Part shown: positions 12,216 through 48,900 of the stretch, in pieces
How the letters are laid out: each line of letters begins with the position of its first letter
Position numbering within the stretch: position 1 is the first letter of the stretch
Assembly: GCA_034440615.1 (NCBI GenBank)
Contig: JAOTOM010003179.1
Location: forward strand, 1-64,000
Direction of reading: 5' to 3'
DNA length: 64,000 nt
DNA from: Ashinkailepas kermadecensis
Taxonomy: Eukaryota; Arthropoda; Thecostraca; Neolepadidae
Program-made: the position numbers and the translations under genes
Notes under the pieces: generated by a model
Databases searched by the model: none
What the model was told of the DNA's origin: nothing
The model's input: only the letters and a program-made list of their open reading frames with translations

Positions 12216-13910
12216 GCCATATCCAGCGGACCGGCCGTTGTGTGGTGCTGACGATTTATCGCCGCTGTGCTCCGTTGCCAGCCGCACGACGACTGAGACA
12301 GACGAGAGGTTAACTCCAGACGCTGCCGCTGGCGGAGGCACACGCATTATATTAGCACCATCGAGCATTCCTGCGTAGATACCGCAGTTTAATGAATGGT
12401 GGTCTCTCGGCCTCAGCTCGCTGATTATGAAAAACTGCCGCGTTGGAGCCCGAATTAATAGCGTTGTTTGTAATTGTTTTTGCTTCCGCTGGCTGAAAAA
12501 GAAAGCCAAGCCCGGTGGAACGAACATTCCCATGCGTCATCACGGAGTATGGAACCACGTACACACCCTCTCGATCTCAATGTTCCGGCATGTGTGTCCA
12601 ATCGTTGAGCACATCGGTTGGTTGCAGGACTCAATGGATCGTATCCCTGGTTAAAGAGCTAACGACAATGGCATTTACGATCACTCTAACAAAAAAGAGC
12701 AGCTCCCCAGTGCTCCGTTTCCGCAGGAAGTTGAACATTGCACCATTCGACGACCCACAACCCACTGGCCGAGTAAGTGATACAATTAGCATTAGCCTGT
12801 GTTGCCAAGCGTGCAGTCGCTTTGCCGCACTTTTGAGAAATGGTAATGATCCGGCGAAGCGACGTGAGGATGATGAGCCGCGCCATGCATTTAGCCCGGT
12901 TGACACTTTCGGTGATATTACAAGTGCTTGCTAGCAGGGCGCCGAAATAGAGCCCGCAGTACGGGTGCATTGTTTTCAACACCACAGCTCCAGTTATAGT
13001 GGTACATAGTTAAGGAAGTAGAGCAATGTCTTGGATGAATGTCGGCCGACTGACACCAGACCAGACTGTAAACCCAGGGTAGCACCGTGACAAAACCGCC
13101 TCCGCGCAGCAGCCTGCTAACCAGGCGGCGTGCGCTTCAGACGTAGGCGACCACTTGAGGACAAAATGACCGATATGACTTCGCCATGGGAGCGACGAGG
13201 TGAGCTTTATGCGGGTTACCCAAGCAATTTAGAGTTCAACACGATTATCTACGGCGCTACGTTGAAATAAGGGGACTAACACATGCAGTAACTTCAAATG
13301 TGGAGTGCAGGGAGCCCCGACTCTGGCGCTCCGGTGCTCCAGCATAACCGTCGGTGTGTCCACAAGCCCGACTGCTTAAGTAATAGGACAGTGTATTGGT
13401 CGGAAGGTAGAGAGAGGACAGGGCTGTTAGCGTCATGACCGGACTACAGCCCAGGGACAGACTAATCCGCTTCGAATCACAGCCTTAGGAGCCTTTGACC
13501 GAATTTAAGGCCTAATGATGGTAGCCACGAATATGTCGTCATTGAATGACGTCCGTCTCCTCCGTGTCTATTCATCAAGGGTGGACTAAGAAAATCTAGC
13601 ATCTAATAAGCCTCGAATACATGACGTTTTCATTCAGGTAGGATCTGCTTGCATAGCACCGGGACCAGGCGGTACTCATGGTACAGCGGGGTCGGCTGTG
13701 GTGGAGGTGAGGCCCCAGGGCAGCGGTGGACACCCGCACCGCTCTGGGACCAGGCTACACCCATGGTACAGTGCGGTCGGCTGTGGTGGAGGTGAGGCCC
13801 TCGGGCAGCTGTTGGCAGAGAGCGGTGAACACTAGAGCCACCGCCGCGACACACTGGCACTGGTCTACTTGTTTTCACTGGAAACGAGCGGCCGTAGCCG
13901 CTGGCGGCTG
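12216..13910. other. Gene-free spacer
   Basis: Nothing supportable. Short frames at 12515-12934 show no family resemblance. A diverged direct repeat of roughly 85 bp lies at 13660-13820 (cccatggtacag and ggctgtggtggaggtgaggcc twice). Confidence 0.45.
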
Positions 13911-14097
13911 CAGCCATCTACGGTCAGCTACAGCCAGCTACAGTCAGCTACAGCCGGCTACAGTCGGCTACAGCCAGCTACAGACAGCTACGGCCGGCTA
14001 CAGCCAGCTACGGCCAGCTACAGCCGGCTACAGCCGGCTACAGCCAGCTATAGCCAGCTACGGCCGACTACAGCCAGCTACGGCCGGCTGGAAACGT
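13911..14097. repeat. 10-bp CAGCTACAGC microsatellite
   Basis: About eighteen 10-bp units alternating CAGCTACAGC, CGGCTACAGT and CAGCTACGGC. It lies 1.1 kb upstream of the first exon of the MGN-protein gene. Confidence 0.95.
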
Positions 14098-15201
14098 GGG
14101 TACCAGGGCTGCAGCCGCCGCAGCCGCCGCGGTCGACACGGTGCCGCTGCAGAGTAATGGCGGCGGCGGCGTCTGGGTGGCCGCCGCCGGTGTATACAGT
14201 CCGAGCGACAGTGCACACAGCTCTCATGAGGGTCTCACGTGCAGCCGACGGGCGCACCGGCAGGTTGTCGGCCGGTAGATCGGTGCCCGTCAGACGCGCT
14301 CCGACTCGGAGCCGCAGTCGCGCGACGATAGCCAACTCAGTGGAACAGTTCGGCACACACCGCAGAGCCGCCAGTGCGGCGGAGTGCGTGACTCGGCAGG
14401 ATCGGCACCCCGCCGACAATGGCCTAACAACCGATCGCTTGAAAGTCGAGTGTCACCCACGGCATGGGGTGGCCGCTGAACACGCCTCACAGGAGCGTAA
14501 TTCGTATTCAGCCGACCCATATCCTCAAACGGACGAGACGTCGCTACGTGAGCTGGCATCCGGGGCTCATCTCGCCGGTACTTGAGCAATTTCCAGCACT
14601 TGACGCAGGCTCTTCGGTCGGCAATATAATCGATTATGACCGGCGATAAGACGGGCTGTAACACGCGACAGGCCGGGTGGCCGTGCGCCGTTTATGGAGG
14701 TCCGTCCATCAGCGCGCACGAGCTCTCCAGGTCGCCGGCGCGTCGCCCCGCATGCCCTCTCTCCCTCTGCCCACAGAAGCCATCGGTCGTCCTGGCTGCC
14801 GACCGGCCGCCCCACCACAGACTGAACACAAATCGCCCGCGGCGCGTGGCGACGGCGAGACTATGTCGGCCGGTCCGCACCTGCTTCATGATATCACGAG
14901 AAGCTCACGGCTCTGGGGAGCTCGGGAGTGGGCTCCTGCCGCCGCCGCCGCCGGCAGCTCAGACGTCGGCGGACGAGCGGTGGCGGCGGTGCGGCGGCCG
15001 GCCGACACCGCCGACCGGTGCATGCCGTTGACCTGGCGGCTCGCCGCCCGACCTCTGACCCTGACCGCCGGCGGCGACGTGACGTCACCGTTGCGGTGCG
15101 TGTGATTGCGGCGCGGCGCGATCTGACGGCCGGCGATGAATCGTGTGCCGACAGGTGGGTGGTGATCGACGCCCGGCGGCCGGCCGCCGGCGGCAACGAC
15201 G
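14098..15201. other. CpG-rich region upstream of MGN-protein gene
   Basis: Very GC- and CpG-rich sequence directly upstream of the ATG at 15202, consistent with a CpG-type promoter and 5' UTR. There is no convincing TATA box. Open frames on both strands reflect base composition. Confidence 0.4.
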
Positions 15202-37404
<22,203 letters not shown>

Positions 37405-38950
37405 ACGTGACAGTAGCGCCGTCTATACGCCCGGTGGCGCCGCCAAGCGTTGGCCAGTCGAAGCTGAGCGTGTGATAGTGGGCGAGTGAGGCGGAACTGG
37501 TACAGCCGCGGCAATCGTGACATGTGGTGGCTCGGTGCGATTGTCATTTTGTTACGTGCTTACTAAGAGGCAATGTGATAGCTTTAAGGCTCAATTGTCT
37601 CGATATTTGATGAGATAACCTAGCGGTTCACGTTCAGTCAGTAGCAGCAGATCGGTCAGAACTTCACCATATGTCTCGTATATTTTACTTTGAGATTATT
37701 AGTACACCGTTGCCTGTTGATGACAATATTTTTAGCTAATGTTGTTGCACATGAACTAAAGAGCTGGAATGCCGTGATTTCTCACAATGCTATAGCCGTT
37801 TACGGGATGCTTTCACGATGCAAAGCAGCTCAGTGAAGCGTGTCCTTTGGCCCTGCTGTCACCACCAATGAGGACAAATACACGTGGGGAAAACGGGAAT
37901 GACACTGCATTAATAACAAAAAAATAAGAACTTCAGTGTCACTGAAGCCTATGGAATGAAGTATGTTATCAACCCTCCACTTACAGACGAGCATTCGACA
38001 CAATAGTCACAAAGCGACTACCAGATTAGTCGGAAAGTCATTATAACTCGGCATTGGATATCGTCCGGTTAAATACAGATCTAGTTCGTATAAACTGCAA
38101 GTGTTCATCCGGCAATCATACGAGAACCATCCATAAACTAGCTACAGTGAGGACAAGGTGCATATGGCGGAAAAACTGAACTGCGAGACTGCCACGATTG
38201 CATCTACCACAGACCGGCGGCACGGAGCATGGCTCAAGACAGCAGCATGCCGGGCATCAAGCACGTGTTCAATTCCGACATCACATGTAAAGGAAACTAA
38301 AATATATCGCTTGAGATCCCATCCTATTTGTAACACACAACCATATAGCAATGCGATAGCACTGTTGTATAGTTGTGCGACAGCGTCGTATTGCAATGGA
38401 CTAGTTCTTATTACAAGAACAATAGAAAAGAACTAATTGACCTTGGTGATTTTGATGACGAACAATACATTGAGTCAATATTTAATGAATCGAATTCACT
38501 CTGGGTAAAACGAAAATAAAACATATCAGCCCAGCTCCTCGACCTTCATTGACAGGTCTTCTACAGATAGCCCTCGAGAAAACGTGTCAAGAAAGGTCGA
38601 AGCACCGAGTATAAATATTTATATTTTCGTTTTGGTTAGAGTGAGTCCGACTAACGAAAGATCGACAGTTTGTATTTACCTGGGTACAAATGTGTTCAAA
38701 ACTACATAACGATGTATGTATTATCAACTTGGAATATCGTCAACTTGGAATGTTCAGCCCTCCTGCAGGAAGGAGACCATTGCCGGAGAGCACCCTCCGG
38801 CAGGAAGGAGACCATTGCCGGAGAGCACAGTTTTCGATGACAAAATCAGAACGGTGACGTTTTTCAGTCGTCACAAACACACAAGCAGTTGCACATTGCT
38901 TCTTCGAAAACTGTTCCCAGTGTATGTGAATGACGCCCAAGCATGTAAAC
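37405..38950. other. Intergenic spacer between the convergent genes
   Basis: AT-rich and gene-free. It contains a 44-bp direct duplication at 38764-38828 (core GGAAGGAGACCATTGCCGGA). A perfect polyadenylation signal for the plus gene could not be placed near its stop. Confidence 0.45.
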
Positions 38951-38959
38951 GCAAACGCA

Positions 38960-39265
38960 GTGCATCCCGTGTCCGGAGATCCGCACGCAGGGATCCGTGC
39001 GCGAGGATCCGAACGCGGGGATCCATACTCGGGGATACGTATGCGAGGATCCGTACGCGGGAATGCGTACTCAGAGATCCGTACGCATGAATCCGTACGC
39101 GAACATCCGCACGCGGGGATCCGTACGCAGGGATCCGTGCACGAGGATCCATACGCGGGGATCCGTATGCGGGGATCAGTACGCAAGAATCCGTACGCGG
39201 GGATCCGTGCACGAGGATCCGTACGCGGTGATCCGTACGCGGGATCCTTACACGGGGATCCGTGC
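38960..39265. repeat. 15-bp BamHI-rich minisatellite
   Basis: About twenty units like GGATCCGTACGCGGG; 15 bp keeps frames open on both strands (RGSVRGD-type on plus). Nearly every unit contains GGATCC. Confidence 0.95.
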
Positions 39266-39489
39266 GCTACGTGCCAGGTACACGCCAGCACACGTTCAAA
39301 CCGAAACGCCGCGAGCGTCAGTCGCTGTCACCCGTCCGCCGTCACCGCAGCCAGGGCGCAGCCGCCGCTGGCAGACCGAAACACAAACAACAACCAATAA
39401 TATGTATGGAACACACACATGATCACTGTTGAGCTGCATACTGCGAGATCACTGCGGCAGGCTCAGATACAACGGCAAGACGGGGGAGG

Positions 39490-39775
39490 GCCTATCAGCA
39501 AACCGTCCAGTCTCGGGAGACATACGACAGCCAATCAGCAAACCTTCCAGTCCCGGGAGATATACACCAGCCAATCAGCAAACCTTCCAGTCCCGGGAGA
39601 CATACGACAGCCAATCAGCAAACCTTCCAGTCCCGGGAGATATACACCAGCCAATCAGCAAACCTTCCAGTCCCGGGAGACATACGACAGCCAATCAGCA
39701 AACCTTCCAGTCTCGGGAGACATACACCAGCCAATCAGCAAACCTTCCAGTCTCGGGAGACGTACGACAGCCAAT
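39490..39775. repeat. 40-bp minisatellite downstream of RAD17
   Basis: Seven copies with core CAGCAAACCTTCCAGTCCCG and alternating gacatacgacag and gatatacaccag ends. It starts 130 bp beyond the RAD17 stop codon, in the presumed 3' UTR or downstream region. Confidence 0.95.
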
Positions 39776-39902
39776 CAATGGGTCAGAAAATATCTGCGGG
39801 AGGGGTTAGCCAGTCGGCGGGCTTGCCTGGATTGGACGGGACATTGGGCCAGTAGCTCCGATGTGTCAGGAAAACGCACACCTTCCCTGTATCGCCAGGC
39901 CT

Positions 39903-39966
39903 TCAATCTTCGTACTCTTCAATGCCTAGTCCAGCGTTCTCATCCTCCTCGTCCGACGAATCCGCT
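39903..39966 (-). CDS. RAD17: RAD17 exon 12 (stop)
   Basis: 21 codons including TGA, phase 2 in: ADSSDEEDENAGLGIEEYED. Acceptor GCTGCATCAG. The acidic tail ending in a Glu-Tyr-Glu-Asp pattern resembles the conserved C-terminus of RAD17 proteins, which contacts the 9-1-1 clamp. Confidence 0.88.
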
Positions 39967-42900
39967 CTGATGCAGCGATTACCCATAGCACATAATCAGT
40001 AAAGTATAAATAAGCCAGCCGTAGTAGTCAGAACACAGCAAACCATCCAATCACGACACGGGACGAATAAACCAATCGCAGTAGAAAGTATGGCGCACAA
40101 CTGTCAATCGCAATGAACACTACCTACCAGAAAAGCCACAAGTAACATCACAGCAAGCAAACAAACCGCATCAGTCGGTTAACATCGGACAAAACAATCA
40201 CAACAGACTGCAACCAACAGCTGCATCAACCACAGCGGTTGAAACGGAACAGATAACGAATCATAGCGAGGTGAATTCGTATCAGTTGAGACAATGACGA
40301 GGTCAGCACAGAAAAAAGGAGTCAGACGAACGCCCAAAAACTGTGTGAGCCAGACGCGCCCTCCACAACTGTCCGTGGAGCTCAGACGAACAGCCCTACC
40401 ACAACTGTCAGTGGAGCTCAGACGAACAGCCCTACCACAACTGTCAGTGGAGCTCAGACGAACAAGTGACAGTAACGGCTGCAAGGCGGCCCAACACGCT
40501 ACAATAGTGCGCACAACACCGACCTGACATCGACAACGGCCACCGTACAACACCGACCTGACATCGACAACGGTTACCGTACAACACCGACCTGACATCG
40601 ACAACGGTTACCGTACAAAACCGACCTGACATCGACAACGGTTACCGTACAACACCGACCTGACATCGACAACGGTTACCGTACAACACCGACATGACAT
40701 CGACAACGGTTACCGTACAACACCGACATGACATCGACAACGGTTACCGTACAACACCGACCAAACACCGACAACGGCCACCGTACAAACAAATCAACCA
40801 TCTAGATTAGGTCACCAACGTCGGTAACACGAATGAATCAATCGATCATTCTACCGGAAACACAACACGAAGTGAACACCAAGTATATATTACCTGTCCA
40901 GAGTAGGGTGATGCAAGTTGCGGTAGAGTCTTGGGTCGTGCTCGGGCAAACACGACACTGGGGAAGACAAGGTCGGCATCAAACATGAGCACAGACAAAC
41001 TGGGATAGCAGTGTTGCAGCGGACGAGCCACAGGACGCACACGTCAGCATGACAGTGACCAATGTGAGCGGTGCGTGACGTAAGACTGAACAGGTGATCA
41101 CTCACGGCCTAACACGCACTGACAGACATAGCATACCAACACGCACTGACAGACATAACAACGGCATAGTATACCAACAGTGGTATCAACAGCAAACCAC
41201 ATGACATCCGCAGATATGGGAACTATCTGAACATATACCATTAGCTATCGGCTAGAGCTATATATACATCTATGCATGCATACATATATATGGAAAAATA
41301 TTAGATAAACTTGGCTGTGCATTGTTTTTGATACATGCCACATTGAACATCAAAGTCAGCTTACCATATTTTTTTCTTTGTTGTTTTAATTGTTGGCATT
41401 ATTTTTCGTGTTCCTTCTTCATGTTGGTATATCATGTTTCCAACATCCAAAGTAAATTAGATACAGGTATACATACTGTATTTCAGCATAGCCCAGCTGT
41501 CGAAGTTTTGGCTAGCTAAAACATTTCCAAGACTAAGGGGGTTACAGGTCATATTATCAGGATAAAAATAGGCATCTCATCTGATGCACAAACACAACAC
41601 GTGTTTTCAAAGCTTGGACTTGAGAAAACAAATTTCAGTGCAATGCTGCACAATAAAGAGATACATCACTCGCAAATCTGGAGGCTCTGATATCATACCT
41701 GCGATATTCCTTCATACAAAAAAATATTGCATGGTGATGATTTTCCTACAAATAGTATTGCTACTAAAATGCAATACATCTATCCTTACCTGCTAATTGC
41801 CAAGAATAAGGGAAATATGCGATACCAACGTGAAGAAGGTACAAGAAAAATAGTGTGAACAGTGGAAACAACAAAAACGCAAGCGCATAGCTGGTCATTG
41901 ATTTGTAATATAACATGCATACACACCTACAGCATACAAATCTGCATAAAATACATACACACCTCAACTTATGGAAATGGGGATGCATGACAGGATTGCT
42001 ATACTTGAGCTAACGAATATCAACCTTGTTCGTTCTACATCCAAGGCAGTGACGGGTTGGTAGTCAGACCACTGATGCATGGGTGGGTACCGCCGATGCT
42101 CGTCTGGGTACCACTGATGCACGAGTTGGTGCCACTGATGCTCGGGTGGGTACCACAGATGCACGGGTTGGTACCACTGATGCACGAGTGGGTACCACTG
42201 ATGCTCGGGTGGGTACCACTGATGCACGGGTGGGTACCACTGATGCTCGGGTGGGTACCACTGATGCTCGGGTGGGCATCACTGATGCTCGGGTGGGTAC
42301 CACTGATGCACAGGTGGGTACACTGATGCTTGGGTGGGTACCACTGATGCTCAGGTGGGTACACTGATGCTCGGGTGGGTACCACTGCTGTTTGGGTGGG
42401 TACCCCTGATGTTCAGCTAGATACCACTGATGCTTGGGTGGGTACCACTGATGTTTTGGTGGGTACCACTGATGTTTGGGTGGATACCACGGACACTCAC
42501 GGTCGGGTGGTCGGTACCCAGACCACTGATGATGCTCGGTGTGTACCACGGACACTCACGGTCGGGTCGGTACCTAGACCACTGATGATGCTCGGTGTGT
42601 ACCACGGACACTCACGGTCGGGTCGGTACCTAGACCACTGATGATGCTCGGTGTGTACCACGGACACTCACGGTCGGGTCGGTACCTAGACCACTGATGC
42701 TCGGGTGTTGTGTACTACGGACACTCACGGTCGGGTCAGTACCCAGACCACTGATGCTCGGTGTGTACCACGGACACTCACGGTCGGGTCGGTACCCAGA
42801 CCACTGATGATGCTCGGTGTGTACCACGGACACTCACGGTCGGGTCGGTACCTAGACCACTGATGATGCTCGGTGTGTACCACGGACACTCACGGTCGGG

Positions 42901-45900
42901 TCGGTACCTAGACCACTGATGATGCTCGGGTGTGTACCGCGGACACTCACGGTCGGGTCGGTACCTAGACCACTGATGCTCGTGTTGTGTACTACGGACA
43001 CTCACGGTCGGGTCGGTAACTAGACCACTGATGATGCTCGGTGTGTACCACGGACACTCACGGTCGGGTCGGTACCTAGACCACTGATGCTCGGGTGTTG
43101 TGTACTACGGACACTCACGGTCGGGTCGGTACCCAGACCACTGATGCTCGGGTGTGTACCGCGGACACTCACGGTCGGGTCGGTACCCAGACCACTGATG
43201 ATGCTCGGTGTGTACCGCGGACACTCACGGTCGGGTCGGTACCCAGACCACTGATGTTCGGTGTGTACCACGGACACTCACGGTCGGGTCGGTACTCAGA
43301 CCACTGATGCTCGGGTGTGTACCGCGGACACTCACGGTCGGGTCAGTACTCAGACCACTGATGCTCGGGGTGTACCGCGGACACTCACGGTCGGGTCAGT
43401 ACTCAGACCACTGATGCTCGGGTGTACCGCGGACACTCACGGTCGGGTCGGTACCCAGACCACGGATGCTCGGGTGTACCGCGGACACTCACGGTCGGGT
43501 CGGTACCCAGACCACGGATGCTCGGGTGTGTACCGCGGACACTCACGGTCGGGTCGGTACCCAGACCACGGATGCTCGGTGTGTACCGCGGACACTCACG
43601 GTCGGGTCGGTACCCAGACCACTGATGCTCGGTGTGTACCGCGGACACTCACGGTCGGGTCGGTACCCAGACCACTGATGATGCTCGGGTGTGTACCGCG
43701 GACACTCACGGTCGGGTCGGTACCCAGACCACTGATGCTCGGTGTACCACGGACACTCACGGTCGGGTCGGTACTCAGACCACTGATGCTCGGGTGTGTA
43801 CCGCGGACACTCACGGTCGGGTCAGTACTCAGACCACTGATGCTCGGGTGTACCGCGGACACTCACGGTCGGGTCAGTACTCAGACCACTGATGCTCGGG
43901 TGTGTACCGCGGACACTCACGGTCGGGTCGGTACCCAGACCACGGATGCTCGGGTGTACCGCGGACACTCACGGTCGGGTCGGTACCCAGACCACGGATG
44001 CTCGGGTGTGTACCGCGGACACTCACGGTCGGGTCGGTACCCAGACCACGGATGCTCGGTGTACCGCGGACACTCACGGTCGGGTCGGTACCCAGACCAC
44101 TGATGCTCGGGTGTGTACCGCGGACACTCACGGTCGGGTCAGTACTCAGACCACTGATGATGCTCGGGTGTGTACCGCGGACACTCACGGTCGGGTCAGT
44201 ACTCAGACCACTGATGCTCGGGTGTGTACCGCGGACACTCACGGTCGGGTCAGTACTCAGACCACTGATGCTCGGGTGTGTACCGCGGACACTCACGGTC
44301 GGGTCGGTACCCAGACCACGGATGCTCGGGTGTGTACCGCGGACACTCACGGTCGGGTCGGTACCCAGACCACGGATGCTCGGGTGTGTACCGCGGACAC
44401 TCACGGTCGGGTCGGTACTCAGACCACTGATGATGCTCGGTGTGTACCGCGGACACTCACGGTCGGGTCGGTACTCAGACCACGGATGCTCGGGTGTGTA
44501 CCACGGACACTCACGGTCGGGTCGGTACTCAGACCACTGATGCTCGGGTGTACCGCGGACACTCACGGTCGGGTCAGTACTCAGACCACTGATGCTCGGG
44601 TGTGTACCGCGGACACTCATGGTCGGGTCGGTACCCAGACCACTGATGATGCTCGGTGTGTACCGCGGACACTCACGGTCGGGTCGGTACCCAGACCACT
44701 GATGCTCGGGTGTACCGCGGACACTCACGGTCGGGTCAGTACTCAGACCACTGATGCTCGGGTGTACCGCGGACACTCACGGTCGGGTCGGTACCCAGAC
44801 CACGGATGCTCGGGTGTGTACCGCGGACACTCACGGTCGGGTCAGTACTCAGACCACTGATGCTCGGGTGTGTACCGCGGACACTCACGGTCGGGTCGGT
44901 ACCCAGACCACTGATGCTCGGGTGTGTACCGCGGACACTCACGGTCGGGTCGGTACCCAGACCACTGATGCTCGGTGTGTACCGCGGACACTCACGGTCG
45001 GGTCGGTACTCAGACCACTGATGCTCGGGTGTACCGCGGACACTCACGGTCGGGTCGGTACCCAGACCACTGATGCTCGGTGTGTACCGCGGACACTCAC
45101 GGTCGGGTCGGTACCCAGACCACTGATGATGCTCGGTGTGTACCGCGGACACTCACGGTCGGGTCGGTACCCAGACCACGGATGCTCGGTGTGTACCGCG
45201 GACACTCACGGTCGGGTCAGTACTCAGACCACTGATGCTCGGGTGTGTACCGCGGACACTCACGGTCGGGTCAGTACCCAGACCACTGATGCTCGGGTGT
45301 GTACCGCGGACACTCACGGTCGGGTCGGTACTCAGACCACTGATGCTCGGGTGTGTACCGCGGACACTCACGGTCGGGTCGGTACCCAGACCACGGATGC
45401 TCGGTGTGTACCGCGGACACTCACGGTCGGGTCAGTACTCAGACCACTGATGCTCGGGTATGTACCGCGGACACTCACGGTCGGGTCGGTACCCAGACCA
45501 CGGATGCTCGGGTGTGTACCGCGGACACTCACGGTCGGGTCAGTACTCAGACCACTGATGCTCGGTGTGTACCGCGGACACTCACGGTCGGGTCAGTACC
45601 CAGACCACGGATGCTCGGGTGTGTACCGCGGACACTCACGGTCGGGTCGGTACCCAGACCACGGATGCTCGGGTGTACCGCGGACACTCACGGTCGGGTC
45701 GGTACCCAGACCACGGATGCTCGGGTGTGTACCGCGGACACTCACGGTCGGGTCGGTACCCAGACCACGGATGCTCGGGTGTACCGCGGACACTCACGGT
45801 CGGGTCGGTACCCAGACCACTGATGCTCGGGTGTGTACCGCGGACACTCACGGTCGGGTCAGTACTCAGACCACTGATGATGCTCGGTGTGTACCGCGGA

Positions 45901-48900
45901 CACTCACGGTCGGGTCGGTACCCAGACCACGGATGCTCGGGTGTGTACCGCGGACACTCACGGTCGGGTCGGTACCCAGACCACGGATGCTCGGTGTGTA
46001 CCGCGGACACTCACGGTCGGGTCAGTACCCAGACCACGGATGCTCGGGTGTGTACCGCGGACACTCACGGTCGGGTCAGTACCCAGACCACGGATGCTCG
46101 GGTGTGTACCGCGGACACTCACGGTCGGGTCAGTACTCAGACCACTGATGCTCGGGTGTGTACCGCGGACACTCACGGTCGGGTCAGTACTCAGACCACT
46201 GATGCTCGGGTGTGTACCGCGGACACTCACGGTCGGGTCAGTACTCAGGCCACTGATGCTCGGGTGTGTACCGCGGACACTCACGGTCGGGTCGGTACCC
46301 AGACCACGGATGCTCGGGTGTGTACCGCGGACACTCACGGTCGGGTCGGTACCCAGACCACGGATGCTCGGGTGTGTACCGCGGACACTCACGGTCGGGT
46401 CGGTACCCAGACCACGGATGCTCGGGTGTGTACCGCGGACACTCACGGTCGGGTCAGTACTCAGACCACTGATGCTCGGGTGTGTACCGCGGACACTCAC
46501 GGTCGGGTCAGTACCCAGACCACGGATGCTCGGGTGTGTACCGCGGACACTCACGGTCGGGTCGGTACCCAGACCACGGATGCTCGGTGTGTACCGCGGA
46601 CACTCACGGTCGGGTCGGTACCCAGACCACGGATGCTCGGTGTGTACCGCGGACACTCACGGTCGGGTCGGTACCCAGACCACGGATGCTCGGTGTGTAC
46701 CGCGGACACTCACGGTCGGGTCGGTACCCAGACCACGGATGCTCGGTGTACCGCGGACACTCACGGTCGGGTCAGTACTCAGACCACTGATGCTCGGGTG
46801 TGTACCGCGGACACTCACGGTCGGGTCGGTACCCAGACCACGGATGCTCGGGTGTGTACCGCGGACACTCACGGTCGGGTCGGTACCCAGACCACGGATG
46901 CTCGGGTGTGTACCGCGGACACTCACGGTCGGGTCAGTACCCAGACCACGGATGCTCGGGTGTGTACCGCGGACACTCACGGTCGGGTCAGTACCCAGAC
47001 CACGGATGCTCGGGTGTGTACCGCGGACACTCACGGTCGGGTCAGTACTCAGACCACTGATGCTCGGGTGTGTACCGCGGACACTCACGGTCGGGTCAGT
47101 ACTCAGACCACTGATGCTCGTGTGTACCGCGGACACTCACGGTCGGGTCGGTACCCAGACCACGGATGCTCGGTGTGTACCGCGGACACTCACGGTCGGG
47201 TCAGTACTCAGGCCACTGATGCTCGGGTGTGTACCGCGGACACTCACGGTCGGGTCGGTACCCAGACCACGGATGCTCGTGTGTACCGCGGACACTCACG
47301 GTCGGTCGGTACCCAGACCACGGATGCTCGTGTGTACCGCGGACACTCACGGTCGGGTCAGTACCCAGACCACGGATGCTCGGTGTGTACCGCGGACACT
47401 CACGGTCGGGTCAGTACTCAGACCACTGATGCTCGTGTGTACCGCGGACACTCACGGTCGGGTCGGTACCCAGACCACGGATGCTCGGGTGTGTACCGCG
47501 GACACTCACGGTCGGGTCGGTACCCAGACCACTGATGCTCGGGTGTGTACCGCGGACACTCACGGTCGGGTCGGTAGCCGGGCAGCCGCTTGTCCAGGTA
47601 GGGCAGCATCTCAGTGACCAGCTGCTCATTGGTGATCCTCCAGTCGGCGAAATCCAGCCGGAGCCGCTCCAGCCTGACAACAATCCCAGAGGTCAGCCTC
47701 ATGTCAGCCAGAGATCATTCAAAGGTACAGCCAATAATCGTTGCATAGGTCGAGGATATCAGGCCCAGTCGAGATAGCCAGAGGCCAGGATCAGAAATTC
47801 TGTTTGCGAGACACAGAGGCTAGCACACCCAGGAATATCATTCCCGATGTCCGTCAAGGGTTGACCGAGGCAGCCCTGATCAGGTCATGCTGTACACGTC
47901 GTGGTATGAGCTGGACAAGCGTCCAGCAAGGACGCATCAAAGGGTTAACGTGACAGATGTTGGTGTATGGGGCACAGGCTGAAAGGTCAGCCATTACCAA
48001 AGAATCGATTATTTTGACATACACAGGGCATAACACCGTAATAAGAGACAGCCATCTACAGATAGATTGTTGCGGTATACGACACAGCTTCTTCAATCAA
48101 CAAATTAGCCTCTACGTCGCATCGAGTGATGGCGCCCATAGCCATTACCTACACGGACATGTAGTTATTGTCTTAAGTTTGTACTGCGTATCAGGGCAAA
48201 ACAAGTATTCAAGTGGAACAACTGACAAACCCAGTTGAAAATCCCAAGATAGAATGAACGGTTAGCCAACACAAACAAGTGCACGGGGCGGCAACATTTC
48301 CAAACTAAAGCAGGTGGATGGCCAAGCAGGCCTATTACGGAGCAAACGTTCCACGTGTCCGTCACGACCACTGTCGGCGGCGCAGCGGCCGCGCAGCTAA
48401 CCTGCGCCGTCTCTTCTGCTCGACAACCGTCAGACGCGGCTGGCAGAACTGTCGGAAGCCCAGACTGACGGAGCTGGGACGGGCGAACATCACGCCGCGG
48501 GCCGCCACCGAGCTGCCGTACGCCAGCGTCGAGACCCGCGACTGCCGGCAGAGGGTGCGCGGACGGTCGGCCCGGCTGGCATACGGTAAAAAAAAGAAAG
48601 TATACTGGTCGGAGCATTTCGTGGCGGCTTGCCTGATATGTGGTGCAAATGCAGACACATTGACATGCTGGTAGGTGGACGCACACACGTGCCCCGATAC
48701 CAGTATGCCGTCAATAGGCCGACCAGGTCAATACAGGTGGCGCTAGTGAGCATTTTTACTGAGTTTGATTCACATTTTATGCAATTGCTAATCGGCGCCG
48801 CCCACACTGTTTCGTCGGTGGGCCGCGGGATTGAGAAATGTCCTATCGGTGCAAGCGTTGAACCCGGGACCTTTGCATCCAGAGTTTGCCGCCCTAACCA

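Noticed and set aside
42490..47617. Open frames of up to 656 codons on both strands in the large satellite
   Set aside because: They arise because repeat units rarely contain stops. The same peptides appear in all frames, and the array is an intron of RAD17.
48165..48690. Alternative frames around RAD17 exon 9 as separate genes
   Set aside because: Only the frame with ARGVM fits RAD17 and joins both neighbours in phase.
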